A stretch of DNA of 12,184 nucleotides, taken from contig JARFQZ010000161.1 of the NCBI GenBank assembly GCA_029287515.1, forward strand, positions 1-12,184, read 5' to 3'. Position numbers and translations under genes: made by a program. Positions 6,111-12,184 of this stretch are shown in pieces. Source of the DNA: Lysobacterales bacterium. GTDB lineage: Bacteria; Pseudomonadota; Gammaproteobacteria; Xanthomonadales; SZUA-36. Below the pieces are notes generated by a model. The model was not told where the DNA came from. It did not search any database and saw only the letters and a list, made by a program, of their open reading frames with translations. How positions within the stretch are numbered: position 1 is the stretch's first letter; each line of letters begins with the position of its first letter.

Positions 6111-7084
6111 AAGCACTGGTCTGCAACGAGTACGGCGCCGCAGAGAATCTCGAAATCACGACAGTCGATGATCCGGTTCCCGCAGAGGGTGAAGTCCTGG
6201 TCGACATCAGGGCGGCAGGCATCAATTTCCCCGACCTCCTGGTGATCGGAGGTCAGTACCAGGTCAAAACGCCGCCACCCTTTATTCCGGGCTCTGAAGC
6301 ATCGGGTGTCGTCCTGGCCACAGGCGACGGCGTTTCCCGGTTCGAGCCGGGTGACCGGGTCATCATCACCCCTTCCCTCGGAGCATTCGCTGAAAAATGC
6401 GCAGTACCCGAAAGGTTCTGTATGCCCTTGCCGGAATGCATGACGTTTGCGCAGGGGGCCGGGTTTACCATCACCTATGCCACTTCGTATCACGCCTTTC
6501 GCCAGGCCACGACGTTACGGCGTGGCGAAACAGTCCTGGTGCTGGGCGCTGCGGGCGGCGTCGGCACCACGGCTGTTGAATTGGCCCATGCCATGGGTGC
6601 AAAAGTCATAGCAGCAGCGAGCAGTGAGGAAAAACTGGCTTTTGCAAAAGATGCCGGTGCGGACGAAGTCATCAATTATTCTGACTCATCTCTGCGCGAA
6701 GCCGTTAAATCGCTGACGGGCGGCCGGGGCGTCGACGTGGTTTATGACCCGGTAGGCGGGGCGCTTGCGCAAGAGGCATTCCGATCACTGGCTCGCCAGG
6801 GGCGATACCTGGTCGTTGGTTTTGCCAGCGGCGATATACCGGCCTTTCCGGCCAACATAGCCTTGCTTAAAGAGGCGCGCATCATTGGAGTCTGGTGGGG
6901 TACATGGGGCAAGCACCACCCGGAAGAATTGCTGCAGAACGCCGTTGAGCTCTCCGCCATGGTGGAAAATGGAACGTTGAACCCCAGGGTCACAGAACAA
7001 TACCCCTTGAACCGGTTCGCCGATGCCTTCAAAGCCATTTCGAATCGCCGCGCCCGGGGTAAAGTCGTGCTGACCTTTGAGTGA
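6107..7084 (+). CDS. Zinc-independent medium-chain dehydrogenase/reductase, quinone oxidoreductase-like
   Basis: A 325-residue MDR protein. The N-terminal GroES-like domain contains AGINFPDLLVIGGQY (37-51), PFIPGSEASGVV (58-69) and FEPGDRV (79-85). The Rossmann domain has VLVLGAAGGVGTTAVELA (143-160) and YDPVGG. The zinc-binding Cys/His set of alcohol dehydrogenases is absent: an Asn stands where ADHs have their first zinc Cys. It therefore belongs to the NADPH:quinone oxidoreductase / zeta-crystallin group. Members next to ACADs are often annotated as quinone reductases, and some reduce enoyl-CoA or enone double bonds; which applies here cannot be decided. The start overlaps the stop of the SDR gene as ATGA, and glpD begins 13 bases after its own stop. 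Confidence 0.88.
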   Translation: MKALVCNEYGAAENLEITTVDDPVPAEGEVLVDIRAAGINFPDLLVIGGQYQVKTPPPFIPGSEASGVVLATGDGVSRFEPGDRVIITPSLGAFAEKCAVPERFCMPLPECMTFAQGAGFTITYATSYHAFRQATTLRRGETVLVLGAAGGVGTTAVELAHAMGAKVIAAASSEEKLAFAKDAGADEVINYSDSSLREAVKSLTGGRGVDVVYDPVGGALAQEAFRSLARQGRYLVVGFASGDIPAFPANIALLKEARIIGVWWGTWGKHHPEELLQNAVELSAMVENGTLNPRVTEQYPLNRFADAFKAISNRRARGKVVLTFE

Positions 7085-7097
7085 ATCGGGGGCCAGG

Positions 7098-8702
7098 ATG
7101 AAATTCAATACTTTCCCCGACCGTGACCGGGTCTGGCAGGACATGGAAGGCGGCAATGACGGCACCTGGGATGCCGTGATCATAGGGGGCGGAATCACCG
7201 GCGCCGGAATTCTGCGGGAAGCCGTTCGCAACGGTTACAAAACGCTACTGGTTGAGCAGCGTGACTTTGCATGGGGCTCGTCCAGCCGGTCATCCAAAAT
7301 GGTGCATGGCGGTATTCGCTACCTGGCTTCTGGCAATATCTCCCTGACCCGGCATGCGCTGCAGGAGAGGGAAAACCTGGTCAGGCAGGCGCCCAACCTG
7401 GTGGAAAGGCTGGGTTACTACTTTCCGCTGTACAGAAAACGGTTCCCGCCGGGATTCGCTGCCGGTCTTCTTTTCTGGCTGTATGACCTCCTTGCCGGCA
7501 CACGCGATCACCACCGCGTCGATAACGACCAACTGTCAAAGGTGTTCCGGGAACTGGACACCAGCCAATTGAACGGCGCCTTCTATTACACGGATGCCGT
7601 GACGGACGATGCACGGCTCACGCTCCGTGTATTGCAGGAATCGGTCCGGCATGGAGGTATCGTCAGAAATTACACCCGCGCCAACCGGCTTATCAAACAC
7701 CAGGGAAAGGTCAGCGGTGTTCTGCTGGAAGACCGGGAAACCGGCGCGGAACTGGAAATCCGGTGCAACGTTGTGATCAATGCAACCGGCGCCTGGGCCG
7801 ACCGCCTGGGTAATACCGCGCTGGCCGGCATGAAGATCCGTCCCCAGCGAGGCAGTCACCTGATCCTTTCGGCTGAGCGGTTCCCAGTCTCACACGCCAT
7901 TTTTATCCTGCACCCGGAAGATGGCCGGCGGGTATTCATTTATCCGTGGGAAGGGAGGACCGTGGTCGGCACCACGGACATTCTCCATGACAAAAACCTG
8001 GACCATGCCGCTTCAATGACCCGGGATGAACTGGTGTACCTGTTGAATGCGGCAGGTCAGCTTTTTCCGGGCAGGCCGCCGGTCGAATCGGATGTGATCT
8101 CAAGCTGGTCGGGCGTCAGGCCGATCATTACATCAGGCAAGTCCCGGGACCCATCCAGCGCAAGCCGGGAACACCAGGTGTGGGTTGAACCGGGCCTGGT
8201 CAGTTGCAGCGGGGGCAAGCTGACGACATTCCACACCATGGCACTGGACGTGATCTCCAGGGCAAAGCCGTTTCTGCCAGCCAGGCCAGAACCTTCAGAC
8301 AATGAAATTTTTCGCCGACCGGAATTTTCCGGGGCGGACGTTTTGCCCGGTGAAGTGGAAAGGGGAAACCGGCTGCTGGGCCGCTACGGCGACGATGCCG
8401 TCGAATTGATCAATGACGCACCACAACAGGAGCGCACCAGTATCCCGGGAACAAGCACCTGCCTTGCGCAGGTTCGATGGGCGATGCAACGCGAAGCGGT
8501 CGTTCACCTGGACGACCTGATGTTACGCCGCACCCGGCTGGGGCTTCTGCTGGCCAACGGAGGCGAAGAGACACTCAGAGATATCGGCACAATGGTCCGT
8601 GAACTCCGCGGCTGGACGGACGAGCACTGGGAGAGCGAAAAAGACCGTTACCGCGATATCATCCGGACGTATTACACGGTTCCCGGATCAGCCGGCAATT
8701 AG
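7098..8702 (+). CDS. glpD: FAD-dependent (aerobic) glycerol-3-phosphate dehydrogenase
   Basis: This 534-residue flavoenzyme would oxidise glycerol-3-phosphate to dihydroxyacetone phosphate at the inner membrane and pass electrons to quinone. Visible landmarks are the FAD-binding DAVIIGGGITGAGILREA (25-42), SSRSSKMVHGGIRYL (62-76), DAVTDDARLTL (166-176), NATGAWAD (228-235), RPQRGSHLIL (248-257), IYPWEGRTVVGTTD (281-294), SGVRPI (338-343) and GGKLTTF (372-378). All match GlpD, and the length suits the family. The ATG at 7098 with a GGGGG run about five bases upstream is preferred to an in-frame TTG at 7077 that lies inside the previous gene. It closes the ACAD operon, which fits use of glycerol from lipid breakdown (inference). 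Its last 15 bases overlap the end of the convergent kinase gene. Confidence 0.9.
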   Translation: MKFNTFPDRDRVWQDMEGGNDGTWDAVIIGGGITGAGILREAVRNGYKTLLVEQRDFAWGSSSRSSKMVHGGIRYLASGNISLTRHALQERENLVRQAPNLVERLGYYFPLYRKRFPPGFAAGLLFWLYDLLAGTRDHHRVDNDQLSKVFRELDTSQLNGAFYYTDAVTDDARLTLRVLQESVRHGGIVRNYTRANRLIKHQGKVSGVLLEDRETGAELEIRCNVVINATGAWADRLGNTALAGMKIRPQRGSHLILSAERFPVSHAIFILHPEDGRRVFIYPWEGRTVVGTTDILHDKNLDHAASMTRDELVYLLNAAGQLFPGRPPVESDVISSWSGVRPIITSGKSRDPSSASREHQVWVEPGLVSCSGGKLTTFHTMALDVISRAKPFLPARPEPSDNEIFRRPEFSGADVLPGEVERGNRLLGRYGDDAVELINDAPQQERTSIPGTSTCLAQVRWAMQREAVVHLDDLMLRRTRLGLLLANGGEETLRDIGTMVRELRGWTDEHWESEKDRYRDIIRTYYTVPGSAGN

Positions 8703-9755
8703 TTCCTGGCAGTGTACACCCAGGCTCTGGACCGCCCTGCCGAATCCTGCGAAACGCTGGTCCGAGGTCTGGCCGTTGAAATAGCGGTAATAAATCTGTT
8801 GCAGAATCACCGCGATCCGCCAGTATCCGAACACCAGGTAGAAATCGAAATCCCCGGTCTCGACACCGGTCCTGTCCTGGTACAGAGCCAGTATTTCTTT
8901 TCTCGTGAGCATGCCCGGCACCATGGAAGGCTGCATGGACAGGCCGCGAAGTTCTGCCGGGTCATCCGGCTGCATCCAGTAGGCCAGTGAACTGCCAAGG
9001 TCCATCAGGGGATCCCCCAGGGCGGAAATTTCCCAGTCCAGAACGGCCAGGATGTCATGTGGCCGTTCGTGGTCCAGAACGACATTGTCGATCCGGTAGT
9101 CCCCGTGCAGGATCGATTGCCTGCCGCTGTCCACCGGCATATGGGCTTTCAGCCATTCCTGAACATCAGCGAAGGGGTCCACATCCGGAGTCGTAACCCG
9201 CTGGTAACGCCCGTTCCATCCCAGCACCTGCCGCTCTACATAGCCATCCGCCCTGCCAAAATCCTCCAGCCCGGCATCGACGACATTCACCTGGTGCAAT
9301 TCGATCAACTTCTCCCAGAACCGGGTGCAAAGATGCCGGATGTCTGCCGTGCCGAGCTGCCATTGCGCCGGCAAAACCTTTCTGATCACAGCACCTTCCA
9401 CTCTGCGCATGACGTAGAACTCTGAGCCGATGATGGAGGCGTCATCGCTGTAGTAAAGCATTTCCGGAACGGCCGGGTACACGGGTTTCAGGCCGGACAT
9501 GATGCGGTATTCGCGAATCATGCTGTGCGCCGAGCTTGCCTTGGTGCCAAACGGCGGACGCCGGACAACCAGGTCGTCATCGGCATATTGCAGACGGTAG
9601 GTGAGGTTTGAATTACCCCCTGGAAACTGGCTTACCACCGGTTCCCCGCGAAGCCCCGGAATGGCTTTTTTAAGAGCTTCGTCGAGCGCCTCCCAGTCCA
9701 GTTCCTCACCGGGCCGAACCGCCCGGCCCTGGTTATTGATTTCCGTCCCGGCCAT
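8688..9755 (-). CDS. APH-family phosphotransferase, ACAD10/ACAD11 kinase-domain type (LvaA-like)
   Basis: A 355-residue kinase-fold protein with the glycine-loop region QFPGGNSNLTYRL (43-55), the ATP-contacting strand LVVRRPPFG (62-70), the catalytic loop ILHGDYRIDNVVL (215-227, with D219 and N224), and the metal-binding Asp in VLDWEISALGDPLMDLG (238-254, D240). These are the Brenner-type APH motifs. The RRPPFG and GDPLMDLG wording is that of the kinase domain fused to ACAD in ACAD10/ACAD11 and of LvaA from Pseudomonas levulinate catabolism. The inferred role is ATP-dependent phosphorylation of the hydroxyl of a 4-hydroxyacyl-CoA, feeding the ACAD at 3494-4711. It is not expected to be an antibiotic-resistance enzyme. 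Its start overlaps the stop of the upstream SDR by one base (TGATG). It converges on glpD with no terminator between them. Confidence 0.9.
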   Translation of the reverse strand: MAGTEINNQGRAVRPGEELDWEALDEALKKAIPGLRGEPVVSQFPGGNSNLTYRLQYADDDLVVRRPPFGTKASSAHSMIREYRIMSGLKPVYPAVPEMLYYSDDASIIGSEFYVMRRVEGAVIRKVLPAQWQLGTADIRHLCTRFWEKLIELHQVNVVDAGLEDFGRADGYVERQVLGWNGRYQRVTTPDVDPFADVQEWLKAHMPVDSGRQSILHGDYRIDNVVLDHERPHDILAVLDWEISALGDPLMDLGSSLAYWMQPDDPAELRGLSMQPSMVPGMLTRKEILALYQDRTGVETGDFDFYLVFGYWRIAVILQQIYYRYFNGQTSDQRFAGFGRAVQSLGVHCQELIAG

Positions 9756-10513
9756 CAGCCCAGCGTGGCGCCGCCGTCCATCACCAGGGTGGTACCGGTC
9801 GTGTAGGCTGCCTGCTCGGAGACCAGGAACAACACGCCGGCCACCATGTCTTCAGGCTGGCCCGCCCGGGGTACCGGTAATCGGGAAAGCCATTTCTGAA
9901 TCGCGGGATCCTCGACCAGGGCGGATGCGAATCGGGTTTTCACGACACCTGGCAGGACTGCGTTGGCGCGAATACCCTGTTGCCCATACTCTTTCGCAAA
10001 ACTGCGGGTCAGGCTGATCAGGCCGGCCTTGGTCATCGAATAAACGGCCTGGCCGGGTAAGGGGATAAGGGCTGCAATCGATGCAATGTTGACAATGCTC
10101 CCGCCTCCGCTTTTTGCCATCAGTGGAACAGCCGCGCTACTCATGAAATAGGGTCCTTTCAGGTTCACTTCCACGGTTTTATCAAAAGCCCCGGGGGAAA
10201 GTTCGCTGGCAGGGCCATAGTGAGGATTGGTCGCCGCATTATTGATCAGGATGTCCAGCCGTCCAAACTCCGAATTCACGAAATCGAACAGCCGGTTGAT
10301 TTCCTCCATGCGGCCGGCATGGCAGGCATAAGGCGTTGCCCTGCCCCCGCTGCCGATGATTGAATCGGCGACTTCCTGGACCCCCTCCAGGCGGCGACTG
10401 GTCAGCACAACGTGGGCGCCACTGGCGGCGAGCCCTCGTGCGATCGCTTCACCAATCCCCCTTGAAGCACCGTTTACCAGGGCAACTTTGCCTTTCAAAT
10501 CGAACTGATTCAC
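9755..10513 (-). CDS. Short-chain dehydrogenase/reductase, DHRS4-like
   Basis: A classical SDR of 252 residues. It has the cofactor loop NGASRGIG (14-21, with Asn in place of the usual first Thr), SRR at 39-41 (a basic pair that suggests NADPH), NNAATNPHYGP (91-101), the triad S145, Y158 and K162 around IASIAALIPLPGQAVYSMTK (143-162), and a C-terminal TGTTLVMDGGATLG. The NAATNPHYG block and the overall pattern recall DHRS4 peroxisomal carbonyl/retinol reductases and bacterial FabG-like relatives. The substrate is unknown; a keto/hydroxy interconversion on the acyl chain, for instance making or removing the hydroxyl used by the kinase, would fit the context. The start codon is GTG, overlapping the previous gene's stop by four bases (GTGA). 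Confidence 0.87.
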   Translation of the reverse strand: MNQFDLKGKVALVNGASRGIGEAIARGLAASGAHVVLTSRRLEGVQEVADSIIGSGGRATPYACHAGRMEEINRLFDFVNSEFGRLDILINNAATNPHYGPASELSPGAFDKTVEVNLKGPYFMSSAAVPLMAKSGGGSIVNIASIAALIPLPGQAVYSMTKAGLISLTRSFAKEYGQQGIRANAVLPGVVKTRFASALVEDPAIQKWLSRLPVPRAGQPEDMVAGVLFLVSEQAAYTTGTTLVMDGGATLG

Positions 10514-11322
10514 AAGCCTTCTCCCATCGACTTTCGGCGAAATCGCCGCATTCCGCTGATCCAGCGGTCATGATCGTCCGCCTTGCGTTGAAAATACGTG
10601 GCCACTTGCGGGTGAGGCAATACCAGGAACCGCTCTTCCTGGATTCCCGCCAGGATACAATCGGCGACGTACTCGGCACTCAGGATGCCATCGATATCGT
10701 TACCACCGAACCCTCTCGTCCCATCCTCCAACTCGGTATCTTCGTCCACACCGATCATCCGCGTGGCCACAGCCTGGGGGCACACGAGGACAACCTGGAC
10801 ACCGTCGTCTCCGTGGGTAATTGCCAGGGACTCTGCGAACCCCACGGCGGCATGCTTGCTGGCCGTGTAGGCTGCTTCACCCACCTGCGCCAGCAAACCG
10901 GCAGCGGACGCAATATTGACCAGGCAGCCGCCGCCGCGCTGTGTCATTTTCGGGACCATGATCCGCGCAGCATAAACATGAGCCATCAGGTTGATGTCGA
11001 GGCAGGCGCGCCAATGCTCGTCCGGAGCCGAGGCCGCGCCCTGGGGCCCATCGCCGAAAGCAACGCCTGCATTGGAAACGAAAATGTCCACGGAACCCAG
11101 TTCCGCCTCGGTGCGTTGCACCCCGGCCGCTATCGACCCGGCGTCTGCCACGTCCATCTGCAGGGCGATGCCACCAATCTCCCGCGCAACCTTCTCAGCC
11201 GCGTCGGTATCCAGGTCGGCAACAGCCACCCTGGCGCCTTCTATTTTCAATGCCCTGCACAGCGCCCGACCAATGCCATGAGCGCCACCTGTCACGATGG
11301 CCACGCGGTTTCTGACTTCCAT
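10510..11322 (-). CDS. Short-chain dehydrogenase/reductase, first gene of the SDR-SDR-kinase operon
   Basis: A 270-residue SDR with TGGAHGIG (11-18), D37 in VAVADLDTD (32-40) suggesting NAD, VSNAG (82-86), and the triad S139, Y152 and K156 within NIASAAGLLAQVGEAAYTAS (136-155) and the following K. Its tail, with RFLVLPHPQVATYFQRKADD followed by RWISGMRRF, is typical of a group of SDRs often found beside ACADs and APH-like kinases in lipid-catabolic clusters. The substrate is not recognised. The start at 11322 is chosen because AGGG lies seven bases upstream and the cofactor motif follows at once. An in-frame ATG at 11361 lacks a ribosome site, and longer extensions run antisense through surE. 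Confidence 0.87.
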   Translation of the reverse strand: MEVRNRVAIVTGGAHGIGRALCRALKIEGARVAVADLDTDAAEKVAREIGGIALQMDVADAGSIAAGVQRTEAELGSVDIFVSNAGVAFGDGPQGAASAPDEHWRACLDINLMAHVYAARIMVPKMTQRGGGCLVNIASAAGLLAQVGEAAYTASKHAAVGFAESLAITHGDDGVQVVLVCPQAVATRMIGVDEDTELEDGTRGFGGNDIDGILSAEYVADCILAGIQEERFLVLPHPQVATYFQRKADDHDRWISGMRRFRRKSMGEGL

Positions 11323-11398
11323 CCAAGCACCCTGAGGTATCAATTTGATGTGGTTTTCCATGCTATCAACTATGAGAACAGGGTTACAATCAAAAGCT
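11323..11398. promoter_or_regulatory. Divergent intergenic region between the SDR-kinase operon and surE
   Basis: These 76 bases must hold the 5' signals of both divergent units. For the minus strand I see only the AGGG ribosome site seven bases before 11322. For the plus strand a -10-like TACAAT lies at 11385-11390, but that is only nine bases before the surE ATG and has no matching -35. No clear operator or hairpin is visible. Confidence 0.3.
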
Positions 11399-12184
11399 AT
11401 GAAAAACGTCGACCGACTGCACATCCTGCTGACCAATGACGACGGCCATGAGGCCCCCGGAATTCGGGTCATGCAAAAAGTGCTGAAAAACAGGGGATAC
11501 CGGGTCAGCATGGTGGCTCCGAGCAAGGAACGCAGCGCCACCGGCATGAGCACCACCATGCATCGCAACCTGTCCCTGATGGAATTCGAAGAAAGCAGCT
11601 GGCACCTCGATGCGCACCCTGCCGATACGGTCTTGGTGGCGCTTCGGCACCTCCTGGAAGATGACCCGCCGCACCTGGTGCTCTCAGGGATTAATTTCGG
11701 ACCAAATCTCGGCGTCGGGCTCCATGCATCGGGCACAGTCGGGGCCGCGATCACCGCCCTGTTGAACGGATATCCAGCCATCGCCGTTTCAGCGGGCATG
11801 TCGTTCGAGGAGGCCCGGCAGACGCCCCGCACATTTCCCAGCACACACAAAGCCCTGGAGCCTGCCGCGGAATTCACCTGCTCGGTCATCGAATCACTCA
11901 GATCGTCACCATCCGGAAATGGCAACCTGCTGCCCGACGGTATCTTGCTGAACATCAACTACCCTGCGTTGCCCAGGGAACGGATCAAGGGTGTGCTTTA
12001 CCCGGAAATTTCCACCGGTCACATGATTGAACCGGGATACCGTCGTTGCGAAGAGACAGATCAGCTGATTCCCCGGTACCTCGCCGGCGTTGATCCCGAG
12101 CACCCCCATCGTGAACACGGGGATGTGAGGGCGCACCTGGAGGGTTACATCACGGTGTCTCCGGTCAAACCGGGCTGGAATCCC
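11399..12184 (+). CDS. surE: 5'/3'-nucleotidase SurE, missing only its C-terminal end at the window edge
   Basis: SurE is a metal-dependent phosphatase that releases phosphate from nucleoside 5'- and 3'-monophosphates and, in some members, short polyphosphate. The 262 codons present read off the right edge without a stop. The N-terminal LLTNDDGHEAPGIR (10-23) carries the metal-binding D14 and D15. VAPSKERSATGMS (39-51) supplies S46, and LSGINFGPNLGVG (95-107) supplies N99. HASGTVGAAITALLNGYPAI (109-128) and LNINYPALP complete the core. E. coli SurE is 253 residues, so this copy is slightly longer, with an expanded segment near 133-155. The usual DDVIYSGT wording is replaced by VGLHASGT. The ATG has no strong Shine-Dalgarno. 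It is divergent from the SDR-kinase operon and is not beside pcm, nlpD or rpoS, so it may be a paralogue. Confidence 0.9.
   Translation, partial: MKNVDRLHILLTNDDGHEAPGIRVMQKVLKNRGYRVSMVAPSKERSATGMSTTMHRNLSLMEFEESSWHLDAHPADTVLVALRHLLEDDPPHLVLSGINFGPNLGVGLHASGTVGAAITALLNGYPAIAVSAGMSFEEARQTPRTFPSTHKALEPAAEFTCSVIESLRSSPSGNGNLLPDGILLNINYPALPRERIKGVLYPEISTGHMIEPGYRRCEETDQLIPRYLAGVDPEHPHREHGDVRAHLEGYITVSPVKPGWNP

Noticed and set aside
7077..7097. TTG start seven codons upstream of the chosen glpD start
   Set aside because: It lies within the MDR gene; the ATG at 7098 has a G-rich ribosome site and normal spacing.
8688..9755. Aminoglycoside resistance gene
   Set aside because: The APH-fold motifs are present, but the flanking wording and gene context match the ACAD10/11 and LvaA hydroxyacyl kinases rather than resistance enzymes.
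10360..11439. A 359-codon open frame on the plus strand
   Set aside because: It is antisense to the two SDR genes, shows no recognisable motif, and has a low-complexity shadow-like composition.
10510..11958. A 482-codon open frame on the minus strand extending the first SDR far upstream
   Set aside because: The region above 11322 runs antisense through surE, which has strong family motifs, and lacks SDR homology or a ribosome site. The SDR cofactor motif follows directly after the ATG at 11322.
1..12184. CRISPR arrays, tRNA or rRNA genes, insertion sequences, prophage or attachment sites
   Set aside because: I saw no spaced direct repeats, cloverleaf-like sequences, transposase motifs or terminal inverted repeats on either strand.

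Overview
The window looks like chromosomal DNA from a gammaproteobacterium, or a close relative, with GC in the high fifties by eye. The best lineage clue is the left edge: the minus strand carries the start of prfB (release factor 2) with an intact in-frame UGA programmed frameshift site. No mobile element, tRNA, rRNA or CRISPR is visible. Coding density is very high and no gene-free stretch reaches 300 bases.

Layout: (1) 1-213, minus: 5' part of prfB. (2) 309-1091, plus: a secreted protein with two copies of a small alpha/beta domain, followed by a clear intrinsic terminator at 1119-1149. (3) 1165-8702, plus: a tight seven-gene run of three acyl-CoA dehydrogenases (ACADs), a MaoC/NodN-type (R)-enoyl-CoA hydratase, an SDR resembling the (R)-3-hydroxyacyl-CoA dehydrogenase domain of peroxisomal MFE-2, a zinc-free quinone-oxidoreductase-like MDR, and FAD-dependent glycerol-3-phosphate dehydrogenase (glpD). 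(4) 8688-11322, minus, converging on glpD with a 15-base coding overlap: two SDRs and an aminoglycoside-phosphotransferase-like (APH) kinase, all joined by overlapping start/stop codons. (5) 11399 to the right edge, plus: a nearly complete surE, divergent from the SDR operon.

The genes of (3) and (4) read as one acyl-CoA catabolic island. The third ACAD and the APH-like kinase match the two halves of the mammalian ACAD10/ACAD11 proteins and the LvaA/LvaC pair of bacterial levulinate catabolism, in which a 4-hydroxyacyl-CoA is phosphorylated and the phosphate is then eliminated to give a 2-enoyl-CoA. The first two ACADs look like a catalytic/non-catalytic pair, as in the heterotetrameric FadE enzymes of steroid side-chain degradation. 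The MaoC and MFE-2-like SDR would then give (R)-specific hydration and oxidation. No acyl-CoA ligase, thiolase, transporter or regulator of the pathway is present, so the pathway must be completed elsewhere and the substrate cannot be named from this window. The best guess is a hydroxylated, branched or bulky lipid acid.
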